This document shows, piece after piece, positions 37,085 through 50,311 of a stretch of DNA of 64,000 bases (the stretch's first letter is position 1; each line of letters begins with the position of its first letter). The translations under genes and the position numbers were made by a program. Under the pieces are notes generated by a model that saw only the letters and a program-made list of their open reading frames with translations, was not told the origin of the DNA and did not search any database. The DNA lies in the NCBI GenBank assembly GCA_028622995.1, contig JAJQJQ010000002.1, forward strand, positions 7,564,001-7,628,000, in the 5' to 3' direction. The DNA is from Panagrolaimus kolymaensis (Eukaryota > Nematoda > Chromadorea > Rhabditida > Panagrolaimidae).

Positions 37085-38924
37085 GTTCGAATTTTCTTAA
37101 AACATTTCTCTAGCCCAACAACACTGTAAAGCATCGAGGTTTTTTATTTTCCCTTCATCAAATTTTTCATCCAAACTATGGTTTATTTGTTTTGGATTTT
37201 AAGTAAATTCATAAACTATTTTTTTGTTCGAATTTTCTTAAAACATTTCTCTAGCCCAACAACACTGTAAAGCATCGAGGTTTTTTATTTTCCCTTCATC
37301 AAATTTTTCATCCAAACTATGGTTTATTTGTTTTGGATTTTAAGTAAATTAATAAACTATTTTTTTGTTCGAATTTTCTTAAAACATTTCTCTAGCCCAA
37401 CAACACTGTAAAGCATCGAGGTTTTTTATTTTCCCTTCATCAAATTTTTCATCCAAACTATGGTTTATTTGTTTTGGATTTTAAGTAAATTCATAAACTA
37501 TTTTTTTGTTCGAATTTTCTTAAAACATTTCTCTAGCCCAACAACACTGTAAAGCATCGTGGTTTTTTATTTTCCCTTCATCAAATTTTTCATCCAAACT
37601 ATGGTTTATTTGTTTTGGATTTTAAGTAAATTCATAAACTATTTTTTTGTTCGAATTTTCTTAAAACATTTCTCTAGCCAAACAACACTGTAAAGCATCG
37701 AGGTTTTTTATTTTCCCTTCATCAAATTTTTCATCCAAACTATGATTTATTTGTTTTGGATTTTAAGTAAATTCATAAACTATTGTTTTGTTTGAATTTT
37801 CTTAAAACATTTCTCTAGCCCAACAACACTGTAAAGCATCGAGGTTTTTTATTTTCCCTTCATCAAATTTTTCATCCAAACTATGTTTTATTTGTTTTGG
37901 ATTTTAAGTAAATTCATAAACTATTTTTTTGTTCGAATTTTCTTAAAACATTTTTTCTAGCCCAACAACACTGTAAAGCATCGAGGTTTTTTATTTTCCC
38001 TTCATCAAATTTTTCATCCAAACTATGTTTTATTTGTTTTGGATTTTAAGTAAATTCATAAACTATTTTTTTTGTTCGAATTTTCTTAAAACATTTCTCT
38101 AGCCCAACAACACTGTAAAGCATCGAGGTTTTTTATTTTCCCTTCATCAAATTTTTCATCCAAACTATGTTTTATTTGTTTTGGATTTTAAGTAAATTCA
38201 TAAACTATTTTTTTGTTCGAATTTTCTTAAAACATTTTTTCTAGCCCAACAACACTGTAAAGCATCATGGTTTTTTATTTTCCCTTCATCAAATTTTTCA
38301 TCCTAACTATGTTTTATTTGTTTTGGATTTTAAGTAAATTCATAAACTATTTTTTTTGTTCGAATTTTCTTAAAACATTTCTCTAGCCCAACAACACTGT
38401 AAAGCATCGAGGTTTTTTATTTTCCCTTCATCAAATTTTTCATCCAAACTATGTTTTATTTGTTTTGGATTTTAAGTAAATTCATAAACTATTGTTTTGT
38501 TCGAATTTTCTTAAAACATTTCTCTAGCCCAACAACACTGTAAAGCATCGAGGTTTTTTATTTTCCCTTCATCAAATTTTTCATCCAAACTATGTTTTAT
38601 TTGTTTTGGATTTTAAGTAAATTCATAAACTATTTTTTTGTTCGAATTTTCTTAAAACATTTTTTCTAGCCCAACAACACTGTAAAGCATCATGGTTTTT
38701 TATTTTCCCTTCATCAAATTTTTCATCCTAACTATGTTTTATTTGTTTTGGATTTTAAGTAAATTCATAAACTATTTTTTTTGTTCGAATTTTCTTAAAA
38801 CATTTCTCTAGCCCAACAACACTGTAAAGCATCGAGGTTTTTTATTTTCCCTTCATCAAATTTTTCATCCAAACTATGTTTTATTTGTTTTGGATTTTAA
38901 GTAAATTCATAAACTATTTTTTTT
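37085..38924 (+). repeat. 1840-bp tandem duplication, copy 2 (13 monomers)
   Basis: GCCAAACAAC (about 37677), ATGATTTA (about 37742), GTTTGAATT (37790) and CATCATGG (38263, 38688) repeat in order. A private change, AATTAATAAAC at about 37348, is absent from the first copy and so postdates the duplication. The last T7 tract of the window lies in this copy at about 38632. Confidence 0.93.
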
Positions 38925-40338
38925 GTTCGAATTTTCTTAAAACATTTCTCTAGCCCAACAACACTGTAAAGCATCGAGGTTTTTTATTTTCCCTTCATCA
39001 AATTTTTCATCCAAACTATGGTTTATTTGTTTTGGATTTTAAGTAAATTCATAAACTATTTTTTTTGTTCGAATTTTCTTAAAACATTTCTCTAGCCCAA
39101 CAACACTGTAAAGCATCGAGGTTTTTTATTTTCCCTTCATCAAATTTTTCATCCAAACTATGTTTTATTTGTTTTGGATTTTAAGTAAATTCATAAACTA
39201 TTGTTTTGTTCGAATTTTCTTAAAACATTTATCTAGCCCAACAACACTGTAAAGCATCGAGGTTTTTTATTTTCCCTTCATCAAATTTTTCATCCAAACT
39301 ATGTTTTATTTGTTTTGGATTTTAAGTAAATTCATAAACTATTTTTTTTGTTCGAATTTTCTTAAAACATTTATCTAGCCCAACAACACTGTAAAGCATC
39401 GAGGTTTTTTATTTTCCCTTCATCAAATTTTTCATCCAAACTATGTTTTATTTGTTTTGGATTTTAAGTAAATTCATAAACTATTGTTTTGTTCGAATTT
39501 TCTTAAAACATTTATCTAGCCCAACAACACTGTAAAGCATCGAGGTTTTTTATTTTCCCTTCATCAAATTTTTCATCCAAACTATGTTTTATTTGTTTTG
39601 GATTTTAAGTAAATTCATAAACTATTTTTTTTGTTCGAATTTTCTTAAAACATTTCTCTAGCCCAACAACACTGTAAAGCATCGAGGTTTTTTATTTTCC
39701 CTTCATCAAATTTTTCATCCAAACTATGTTTTATTTGTTTTGGATTTTAAGTAAATTCATAAACTATTGTTTTGTTCGAATTTTCTTAAAACATTTATCT
39801 AGCCCAACAACACTGTAAAGCATCGACGTTTTTTATTTTCCCTTCATCAAATTTTTCATCCAAACTATGTTTTATTTGTTTTGGATTTTAAGTAAATTCA
39901 TAAACTATTGTTTTGTTCGAATTTTCTTAAAACATTTATCTAGCCCAACAACACTGTAAAGCATCGAGGTTTTTTATTTTCCCTTCATCAAATTTTTCAT
40001 CCAAACTATGTTTTATTTGTTTTGGATTTTAAGTAAATTCATAAACTATTGTTTTGTTCGAATTTTCTTAAAACATTTATCTAGCCCAACAACACTGTAA
40101 AGCATCGAGGTTTTTTATTTTCCCTTCATCAAATTTTTCATCCAAACTATGGTTTATTTGTTTTGGATTTTAAGTAAATTCATAAACTATTGTTTTGTTC
40201 GAATTTTCTTAAAACTTTTCTCTAGCCCAACAACACTGTAAAGCATCGAGGTTTTTTATTTTCCCTTCATCAAATTTTTCATCCAAACTATGTTTTATTT
40301 GTTTTGGATTTTAAGTAAATTCATAAACTATTTTTTTT
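38925..40338 (+). repeat. Start of the right arm: TTG and ATCTAG monomers return
   Basis: T7 tracts vanish and ATCTAG monomers return at about 39229. Most junctions have TTG tracts without the C12-to-T change. Single-monomer changes include CATCGACG (about 39824) and AAAACTTTTC (about 40210). Confidence 0.8.
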
Positions 40339-40494
40339 GTTCGAATTTTCTTAAAACATTTTCTTAAAACATTTTTTCTAGCCCAACAACACTGTAAAGC
40401 ATCGAGGTTTTTTATTTTCCCTTCATCAAATTTTTCATCCAAACTATGGTTTATTTGTTTTGGATTTTAAGTAAATTCATAAACTATTTTTTTT
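40339..40494 (+). repeat. Lengthened monomer, 13-bp internal duplication (156 bp), copy 1
   Basis: TTTTCTTAAAACA is repeated in tandem, so that CTTAAAACATTTT occurs twice before the CTAG. The 13 extra bases duplicate the right arm of the junction-spanning dyad. Confidence 0.9.
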
Positions 40495-40636
40495 GTTCGA
40501 ATTTTCTTAAAACATTTATCTAGCCCAACAACACTGTAAAGCATCGAGGTTTTTTATTTTCCCTTCATCAAATTTTTCATCCAAACTATGTTTTATTTGT
40601 TTTGGATTTTAAGTAAATTCATAAACTATTTTTTTT

Positions 40637-40792
40637 GTTCGAATTTTCTTAAAACATTTTCTTAAAACATTTTTTCTAGCCCAACAACACTGTAAAGCAT
40701 CGAGGTTTTTTATTTTCCCTTCATCAAATTTTTCATCCAAACTATGTTTTATTTGTTTTGGATTTTAAGTAAATTCATAAACTATTTTTTTT
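40637..40792 (+). repeat. Lengthened monomer, 13-bp internal duplication (156 bp), copy 2
   Basis: The insertion is identical to that in the monomer 298 bp upstream, with a normal ATCTAG monomer between them. A two-monomer duplication after the insertion explains both. The next monomer has CATAAAAC (40804) and AAATGTTTC (about 40868). Confidence 0.9.
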
Positions 40793-43062
40793 GTTCGAAT
40801 TTTCATAAAACATTTCTCTAGCCCAACAACACTGTAAAGCATCGAGGTTTTTTATTTTCCCTTCATCAAATGTTTCATCCAAACTATGGTTTATTTGTTT
40901 TGGATTTTAAGTAAATTCATAAACTATTTTTTTTGTTCGAATTTTCTTAAAACATTTATCTAGCCCAACAACACTGTAAAGCATCGAGGTTTTTTATTTT
41001 CCCTTCATCAAATTTTTCATCCAAACTATGGTTTATTTGTTTTGGATTTTAAGTAAATTCATAAACTATTGTTTTGTTCGAATTTTCTTAAAACATTTAT
41101 CTAGCCCAACAACACTGTAAAGCATCGAGGTTTTTTATTTTCCCTTCATCAAATTTTTCATCCAAACTATGGTTTATTTGTTTTGGATTTTAAGTAAATT
41201 CATAAACTATTTTTTTTGTTCGAATTTTCTTAAAACATTTCTCTAGCCCAACAACACTGTAAAGCATCGAGGTTTTTTATTTTCCCTTCATCAAATTTTT
41301 CATCCAAACTATGTTTTATTTGTTTTGGATTTTAAGTAAATTCATAAACTATTTTTTTTGTTCGAATTTTCTTAAAACATTTATCTAGCCCAACAACACT
41401 GTAAAGCATCGAGGTTTTTTATTTTCCCTTCATCAAGATTTTCTTCCAAACTATGTTTTATTTGTTTTGGATTTTAAGTAAATTCATAAACTATTTTTTT
41501 TGTTCGAATTTTCTTAAAACATTTCTCTAGCCCAACAACACTGTAAAGCATCGAGGTTTTTTATTTTCCCTTCATCAAATTTTTCATCCAAACTATGTTT
41601 TATTTGTTTTGGATTTTAAGTAAATTCATAAACTATTTTTTTTGTTCGAATTTTCTTAAAACATTTCTCTAGCCCAACAACACTGTAAAGCATCGAGGTT
41701 TTTTATTTTCCCTTCATCAAATTTTTCATCCAAACTATGGTTTATTTGTTTTGGATTTTAAGTAAATTCATAAACTATTTTTTTTGTTCGAATTTTCTTA
41801 AAACATTTCTCTAGCCCAACAACACTGTAAAGCATCGAGGTTTTTTATTTTCCCTTCATCAAATTTTTCATCCAAACTATGGTTTATTTGTTTTGGATTT
41901 TAAGTAAATTCATAAACTATTTTTTTTGTTCGAATTTTCTTAAAACATTTCTCTAGCCCAACAACACTGTAAAGCATCGAGGTTTTTTATTTTCCCTTCA
42001 TCAAATTTTTCATCCAAACTATGTTTTATTTGTTTTGGATTTTAAGTAAATTCATAAACTATTTTTTTTGTTCGAATTTTCTTAAAACATTTCTCTAGCC
42101 CAACAACACTGTAAAGCATCGAGGTTTTTTATTTTCCCTTCATCAAATTTTTCATCCAAACTATGGTTTATTTGTTTTGGATTTTAAGTAAATTCATAAA
42201 CTATTTTTTTTGTTCGAATTTTCTTAAAACATTTCTCTAGCCCAACAACACTGTAAAGCATCGAGGTTTTTTATTTTCCCTTCATCAAATTTTTCATCCA
42301 AACTATGTTTTATTTGTTTTGGATTTTAAGTAAATTCATAAACTATTTTTTTTGTTCGAATTTTCTTAAAACATTTATCTAGCCCAACAACACTGTAAAG
42401 CATCGAGGTTTTTTATTTTCCCTTCATCAAATTTTTCATCCAAACTATGGTTTATTTGTTTTGGATTTTAAGTAAATTCATAAACTATTTTTTTTGTTCG
42501 AATTTTCTTAAAACATTTCTCTAGCCCAACAACACTGTAAAGCATCGAGGTTTTTTATTTTCCTTTCATCAAATTTTTCATCCAAACTATGGTTTATTTG
42601 TTTTGGATTTTAAGTAAATTCATAAACTATTGTTTTGTTCGAATTTTCTTAAAACATTTATCTAGCCCAACAACACTGTAAAGCATCGAGGTTTTTTATT
42701 TTCCCTTCATCAAATTTTTCATCCAAACTATGTTTTATTTGTTTTGGATTTTAAGTAAATTCATAAACTATTTTTTTTGTTCGAATTTTCTTAAAACATT
42801 TCTCTAGCCCAACAACACTGTAAAGCATCTAGGTTTTTTATTTTCCCTTCATCAAATTTTTCATCCAAACTATGTTTTATTTGTTTTGGATTTTAAGTAA
42901 ATTCATAAACTATTTTTTTTGTTCGAATTTTCTTAAAACATTTCTCTAGCCCAACAACACTGTAAAGCATCGAGGTTTTTTATTTTCCCTTCATCAAATT
43001 TTTCATCCAAACTATGTTTTATTTGTTTTGGATTTTAAGTAAATTCATAAACTATTTTTTTT
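40793..43062 (+). repeat. Mixed CTCTAG / ATCTAG monomers with T8
   Basis: Sixteen monomers show no clear multi-monomer period. Private changes are CAAGATTTTCTTCC (about 41434), the first CCTTTCATC (42562) and CATCTAGG (about 42826). The last is shared with monomers at about 630, 56747 and 57316. Confidence 0.75.
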
Positions 43063-44058
43063 GTTCGAATTTTCTTAAAACATTTTTTCTAGCCCAACAA
43101 CACTGTAAAGCATCGAGGTTTTTTATTTTCCCTTCATCAAATTTTTCATCCAAACTATGTTTTATTTGTTTTGGATTTTAAGTAAATTCATAAACTATTT
43201 TTTTTGTTCGAATTTTCTTAAAACATTTATCTAGCCCAACAACACTGTAAAGCATCGAGGTTTTTTATTTTCCCTTCATCAAATTTTTCATCCAAACTAT
43301 GTTTTATTTGTTTTGGATTTTAAGTAAATTCATAAACTATTTTTTTTGTTCGAATTTTCTTAAAACATTTATCTAGCCCAACAACACTGTAAAGCATCGA
43401 GGTTTTTTATTTTCCCTTCATCAAATTTTTCATCCAAACTATGTTTTATTTGTTTTGGATTTTAAGTAAATTCATTAACTATTTTTTTTGTTCGAATTTT
43501 CTTAAAACATTTCTCTAGCCCAACAACACTGTAAAGCATCGAGGTTTTTTATTTTCCCTTCATCAAATTTTTCATCCAAACTATGGTTTATTTGTTTTGG
43601 ATTTTAAGTAAATTCATAAACTATTTTTTTTGTTCGAATTTTCTTAAAACATTTTTTCTAGCCCAACAACACTGTAAAGCATCGAGGGTTTTTATTTTCC
43701 CTTCATCAAATTTTTCATCCAAACTATGTTTTATTTGTTTTGGATTTTAAGTAAATTCATAAACTATTTTTTTTGTTCGAATTTTCTTAAAACATTTCTC
43801 TAGCCCAACAACACTGTAAAGCATCGAGGTTTTTTATTTTCCCTTCATCAAATTTTTCATCCAAACTATGTTTTATTTGTTTTGGATTTTAAGTAAATTC
43901 ATAAACTATTTTTTTTGTTCGAATTTTCTTAAAACATTTCTCTAGCCCAACAACACTGTAAAGCATCGAGGTTTTTTATTTTCCCTTCATCAAATTTTTC
44001 ATCCAAACTATGTTTTATTTGTTTTGGATTTTAAGTAAATTCATAAACTATTTTTTTT
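43063..44058 (+). repeat. 996-bp duplication, copy 1 (7 monomers)
   Basis: The order is TTTCTAG-T8, two ATCTAG-T8 (the second with CATTAAC at 43473), CTCTAG-ATGGTTTA, TTTCTAG-CGAGGG and two CTCTAG-ATGTTTTA. The first five repeat 996 bp later. Confidence 0.85.
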
Positions 44059-44770
44059 GTTCGAATTTTCTTAAAACATTTTTTCTAGCCCAACAACACT
44101 TTAAAGCATCGAGGTTTTTTATTTTCCCTTCATCAAATTTTTCATCCAAACTATGTTTTATTTGCTTTGGATTTTAAGTAAATTCATAAACTATTTTTTT
44201 TGTTCGAATTTTCTTAAAACATTTATCTAGCCCAACAACACTGTAAAGCATCGAGGTTTTTTATTTTCCCTTCATCAAATTTTTCATCCAAACTATGTTT
44301 TATTTGTTTTGGATTTTAAGTAAATTCATAAACTATTTTTTTTGTTCGAATTTTCTTAAAACATTTATCTAGCCCAACAACACTGTAAAGCATCGAGGTT
44401 TTTTATTTTCCCTTCATCAAATTTTTCATCCAAACTATGTTTTATTTGTTTTGGATTTTAAGTAAATTCATTAACTATTTTTTTTGTTCGAATTTTCTTA
44501 AAACATTTCTCTAGCCCAACAACACTGTAAAGCATCGAGGTTTTTTATTTTCCCTTCATCAAATTTTTCATCCAAACTATGGTTTATTTGTTTTGGATTT
44601 TAAGTAAATTCATAAACTATTTTTTTTGTTCGAATTTTCTTAAAACATTTTTTCTAGCCCAACAACACTGTAAAGCATCGAGGGTTTTTATTTTCCCTTC
44701 ATCAAATTTTTCATCCAAACTATGTTTTATTTGTTTTGGATTTTAAGTAAATTCATAAACTATTTTTTTT
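44059..44770 (+). repeat. 996-bp duplication, copy 2 (5 monomers)
   Basis: The copy has CATTAAC at 44469 and CGAGGG at about 44679, matching copy 1. Private changes ACACTTTAAAG (about 44095) and TTTGCTTTGG (about 44161) are absent from the first copy. Confidence 0.83.
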
Positions 44771-47614
44771 GTTCGAATTTTCTTAAAACATTTCTCTAGC
44801 CCAACAACACTGTAAAGCATCGAGGTTTTTTATTTTCCCTTCATCAAATTTTTCATCCAAACTATGGTTTATTTGTTTTGGATTTTAAGTAAATTCAAAA
44901 ACTATTTTTTTTGTTCGAATTTTCTTAAAACATTTTTTCTAGCCCAACAACACTGTAAAGCATCGAGGTTTTTTATTTTCCCTTCATCAAATTTTTCATC
45001 CAAACTATGGTTTATTTGTTTTGGATTTTAAGTAAATTCATAAACTATTTTTTTTGTTCGAATTTTCTTAAAACATTTTTTCTAGCCCAACAACACTGTA
45101 AAGCATCGAGGGTTTTTATTTTCCCTTCATCAAATTTTTCATCCAAACTATGTTTTATTTGTTTTGGATTTTAAGTAAATTCATAAACTATTTTTTTTGT
45201 TCGAATTTTCTTAAAACATTTATCTAGCCCAACAACACTGTAAAGCATCGAGGTTTTTTATTTTCCCTTCATCAAATTTTTCATCCAAACTATGGTTTAT
45301 TTGTTTTGGATTTTAAGTAAATTCATAAACTATTTTTTTTGTTCGAATTTTCTTAAAACATTTCTCTAGCCCAACAACACTGTAAAGCATCGAGGTTTTT
45401 TATTTTCCCTTCATCAAATTTTTCATCCAAACTATGGTTTATTTGTTTTGGATTTTAAGTAAATTCATAAACTATTTTTTTTGTTCGAATTTTCTTAAAA
45501 CATTTCTCTAGCCCAACAACACTGTAAAGCATCGAGGTTTTTTATTTTCCCTTCATCAAATTTTTCATCCAAACTATGTTTTATTTGTTTTGGATTTTAA
45601 GTAAATTCATTAACTATTTTTTTTGTTCGAATTTTCTTAAAACATTTCTCTAGCCCAACAACACTGTAAAGCATCGAGGTTTTTTATTTTCCCTTCATCA
45701 AATTTTTCATCCAAACTATGGTTTATTTGTTTTGGATTTTAAGTAAATTCATAAACTATTTTTTTTGTTCGAATTTTCTTAAAACATTTTTTCTAGCCCA
45801 ACAACACTGTAAAGCATCGAGGGTTTTTATTTTCCCTTCATCAAATTTTTCATCCAAACTATGTTTTATTTGTTTTGGATTTTAAGTAAATTCATAAACT
45901 ATTTTTTTTGTTCGAATTTTCTTAAAACATTTATCTAGCCCAACAACACTGTAAAGCATCGAGGTTTTTTATTTTCCCTTCATCAAATTTTTCATCCAAA
46001 CTATGGTTTATTTGTTTTGGATTTTAAGTAAATTCATAAACTATTTTTTTTGTTCGAATTTTCTTAAAACATTTTTTCTAGCCCAACAACACTGTAAAGC
46101 ATCGAGGGTTTTTATTTTCCCTTCATCAAATTTTTCATCCAAACTATGTTTTATTTGTTTTGGATTTTAAGTAAATTCATAAACTATTTTTTTTGTTCGA
46201 ATTTTCTTAAAACATTTATCTAGCCCAACAACACTGTAAAGCATCGAGGTTTTTTATTTTCCCTTCATCAAATTTTTCATCCAAACTATGGTTTATTTGT
46301 TTTGGATTTTAAGTAAATTCATAAACTATTTTTTTTGTTCGAATTTTCTTAAAACATTTCTCTAGCCCAACAACACTGTAAAGCATCGAGGTTTTTTATT
46401 TTCCCTTCATCAAATTTTTCATCCAAACTATGGTTTATTTGTTTTGGATTTTAAGTAAATTCATAAACTATTTTTTTTGTTCGAATTTTCTTAAAACATT
46501 TATCTAGCCCAACAACACTGTAAAGCATCGAGGTTTTTTATTTTCCCTTCATCAAATTTTTCATCCAAACTATGTTTTATTTGTTTTGGATTTTAAGTAA
46601 ATTCATAAACTATTTTTTTTGTTCGAATTTTCTTAAAACATTTCTCTAGCCCAACAACACTGTAAAGCATCGAGGTTTTTTATTTTCCCTTCATCAAATT
46701 TTTCATCCAAACTATGGTTTATTTGTTTTGGATTTTAAGTAAATTCATAAACTATTTTTTTTGTTCGAATTTTCTTAAAACATTTCTCTAGCCCAACAAC
46801 ACTGTAAAGCATCGAGGTTTTTTATTTTCCCTTCATCAAATTTTTCATCCAAACTATGGTTTATTTGTTTTGGATTTTAAGTAAATTCATAAACTATTTT
46901 TTTTGTTCGAATTTTCTTAAAACATTTCTCTAGCCCAACAACACTGTAAAGCATCGAGGTTTTTTATTTTCCCTTCATCAAATTTTTCATCCAAACTATG
47001 GTTTATTTGTTTTGGATTTTAAGTAAATTCATAAACTATTTTTTTTGTTCGAATTTTCTTAAAACATTTCTCTAGCCCAACAACACTGTAAAGCATCGAG
47101 GTTTTTTATTTTCCCTTCATCAAATTTTTCATCCAAACTATGTTTTATTTGTTTTGGATTTTAAGTAAATTCATAAACTATTTTTTTTGTTCGAATTTTC
47201 TTAAAACATTTCTCTAGCCCAACAACACTGTAAAGCATCGAGGTTTTTTATTTTCCCTTCATTAAATTTTTCATCCAAACTATGTTTTATTTGTTTTGGA
47301 TTTTAAGTAAATTCATAAACTATTTTTTTTGTTCGAATTTTCTTAAAACATTTATCTAGCCCAACAACACTGTAAAGCATCGAGGTTTTTTATTTTCCCT
47401 TCATCAAATTTTTCATCCAAACTATGGTTTATTTGTTTTGGATTTTAAGTAAATTCATAAACTATTTTTTTTGTTCGAATTTTCTTAAAACATTTCTCTA
47501 GCCCAACAACACTGTAAAGCATCGAGGTTTTTTATTTTCCCTTCATCAAATTTTTCATCCAAACTATGGTTTATTTGTTTTGGATTTTAAGTAAATTCAT
47601 AAACTATTTTTTTT
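44771..47614 (+). repeat. Mixed right-arm monomers including a 285-bp dimer repeat
   Basis: A TTTCTAG-CGAGGG-ATGTTTTA monomer followed by an ATCTAG-ATGGTTTA monomer occurs at 45056 and as adjacent dimers at 45767-46051 and 46052-46336. The rest is mostly CTCTAG with T8. Isolated changes are CAAAAAC (about 44897) and CATTAAATT (about 47260). Confidence 0.78.
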
Positions 47615-50311
47615 GTTCGAATTTTCTTAAAACATTTCTCTAGCCCAACAACACTGTAAAGCATCGAGGTTTTTTATTTTCCTTTCATCAAATTTTTCAT
47701 CCAAACTATGGTTTATTTGTTTTGGATTTTAAGTAAATTCATAAACTATTGTTTTGTTCGAATTTTCTTAAAACATTTATCTAGCCCAACAACACTGTAA
47801 AGCATCGAGGTTTTTTATTTTCCCTTCATCAAATTTTTCATCCAAACTATGTTTTATTTGTTTTGGATTTTAAGTAAATTCATAAACTATTTTTTTTGTT
47901 CGAATTTTCTTAAAACATTTTTTCTAGCCCAACAACACTGTAAAGCATCGAGGTTTTTTATTTTCCCTTCATCAAATTTTTCATCCAAACTATGGTTTAT
48001 TTGTTTTGGATTTTAAGTAAATTCATAAACTATTGTTTTGTTCGAATTTTCTTAAAACATTTATCTAGCCCAACAACACTGTAAAGCATCGAGGTTTTTT
48101 ATTTTCCCTTCATCAAATTTTTCATCCAAACTATGGTTTATTTGTTTTGGATTTTAAGTAAATTCATAAACTATTGTTTTGTTCGAATTTTCTTAAAACA
48201 TTTATCTAGCCCAACAACACTGTAAAGCATCGAGGTTTTTTATTTTCCCTTCATCAAATTTTTCATCCAAACTATGGTTTATTTGTTTTGGATTTTAAGT
48301 AAATTCATAAACTATTGTTTTGTTCGAATTTTCTTAAAACATTTTTTCTAGCCCAACCACACTGTAAAGCATCAAGGGTTTTTATTTTCCCTTCATCAAA
48401 TTTTTCATCCAAACTTTGTTTTATTTGTTTTGGATTTTAAGTAAATTCATAAACTATTTTTTTTGTTCGAATTTTCTTAAAACATTTTTTCTAGCCCAAC
48501 AACACTGTAAAGCATCGAGGGTTTTTATTTTCCCTTCATCAAATTTTTCATCCAAACTATGTTTTATTTGTTTTGGATTTTAAGTAAATTCATAAACTAT
48601 TTTTTTTGTTCGAATTTTCTTAAAACATTTTTTCTAGCCCAACAACACTGTAAAGCATCGAGGGTTTTTATTTTCCCTTCATCAAATTTTTCATCCAAAC
48701 TATGTTTTATTTGTTTTGGATTTTAAGTAAATTCATAAACTATTTTTTTTGTTCGAATTTTCTTAAAACATTTTTCTAGCCCAACAACACTGTAAAGCAT
48801 CGAGGTTTTTTATTTTCCCTTCATCAGATTTTTCATCCAAACTATGGTTTATTTGTTTTGGATTTTAAGTAAATTCATAAACTATTGTTTTGTTCGAATT
48901 TTCTTAAAACATTTATCTAGCCCAACAACACTGTAAAGCATCGAGGTTTTTTATTTTCCCTTCATCAAATTTTTCATCCAAACTATGGTTTATTTTTTTT
49001 GGATTTTAAGTAAATTCATAAACTATTTTTTTTGTTCGAATTTTCTTAAAACATTTCTCTAGCCCAACAACACTGTTAAGCATCGAGGTTTTTTATTTTC
49101 CCTTCATCAAATTTTTCATCCAAACTATGGTTTATTTGTTTTGGATTTTAAGTAAATTCATAAACTATTTTTTTTGTTCGAATTTTCTTAAAACATTTCT
49201 CTAGCCCAACAACACTGTAAAGCATCGAGGTTTTTTATTTTCCCTTCATCAAATTTTTCATCCAAACTATGTTTTATTTGTTTTGGATTTTAAGTAAATT
49301 CATAAACTATTTTTTTTGTTCGAATTTTCTTAAAACATTTCTCTAGCCCAACAACACTGTAAAGCATCGAGGTTTTTTATTTTCCCTTCATCAAATTTTT
49401 CATCCAAACTATGTTTTATTTGTTTTGGATTTTAAGTAAATTCATAAACTATTTTTTTTGTTCGAATTTTCTTAAAACATTTATCTAGCCCAACAACACT
49501 GTAAAGCATCGAGGTTTTTTATTTTCCCTTCATCAAATTTTTCATCCAAACTATGGTTTATTTGTTTTGGATTTTAAGTAAATTCATAAACTATTTTTTT
49601 TGTTCGAATTTTCTTAAAACATTTCTCTAGCCCAACAACACTGTAAAGCATCGAGGTTTTTTATTTTCCCTTCATCAAATTTTTCATCCAAACTATGGTT
49701 TATTTGTTTTGGATTTTAAGTAAATTCATAAACTATTTTTTTTGTTCGAATTTTCTTAAAACATTTCTCTAGCCCAACAACACTGTAAAGCATCGAGGTT
49801 TTTTATTTTCCTTTCATCAAATTTTTCATCCAAACTATGGTTTATTTGTTTTGGATTTTAAGTAAATTCATAAACTATTGTTTTGTTCGAATTTTCTTAA
49901 AACATTTATCTAGCCCAACAACACTGTAAAGCATCGAGGTTTTTTATTTTCCCTTCATCAAATTTTTCATCCAAACTATGTTTTATTTGTTTTGGATTTT
50001 AAGTAAATTCATAAACTATTTTTTTTGTTCGAATTTTCTTAAAACATTTTTTCTAGCCCAACAACACTGTAAAGCATCGAGGTTTTTTATTTTCCCTTCA
50101 TCAAATTTTTCATCCAAACTATGGTTTATTTGTTTTGGATTTTAAGTAAATTCATAAACTATTTTTTTTGTTCGAATTTTCTTAAAACATTTCTCTAGCC
50201 CAACAACACTGTAAAGCATCGAGGTTTTTTATTTTCCCTTCATCAAATTTTTCATCCAAACTATGGTTTATTTGTTTTGGATTTTAAGTAAATTCATAAA
50301 CTATTTTTTTT
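47615..50311 (+). repeat. Long block 1 (2697 bp, 19 monomers)
   Basis: Ordered markers are CCTTTCATC (47681), three TTG-tract ATGGTTTA monomers, CCACAC with CATCAAGGG and CTTTG (48414), two CGAGGG monomers, CATCAGATT (about 48823), TTTTTTTTGG (about 48994), CTGTTAAGC (about 49074) and an internal CCTTTCATC (about 49810). The series restarts 2697 bp later with CATCAAGGG and CTGTTAAGC also shared. Confidence 0.9.
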
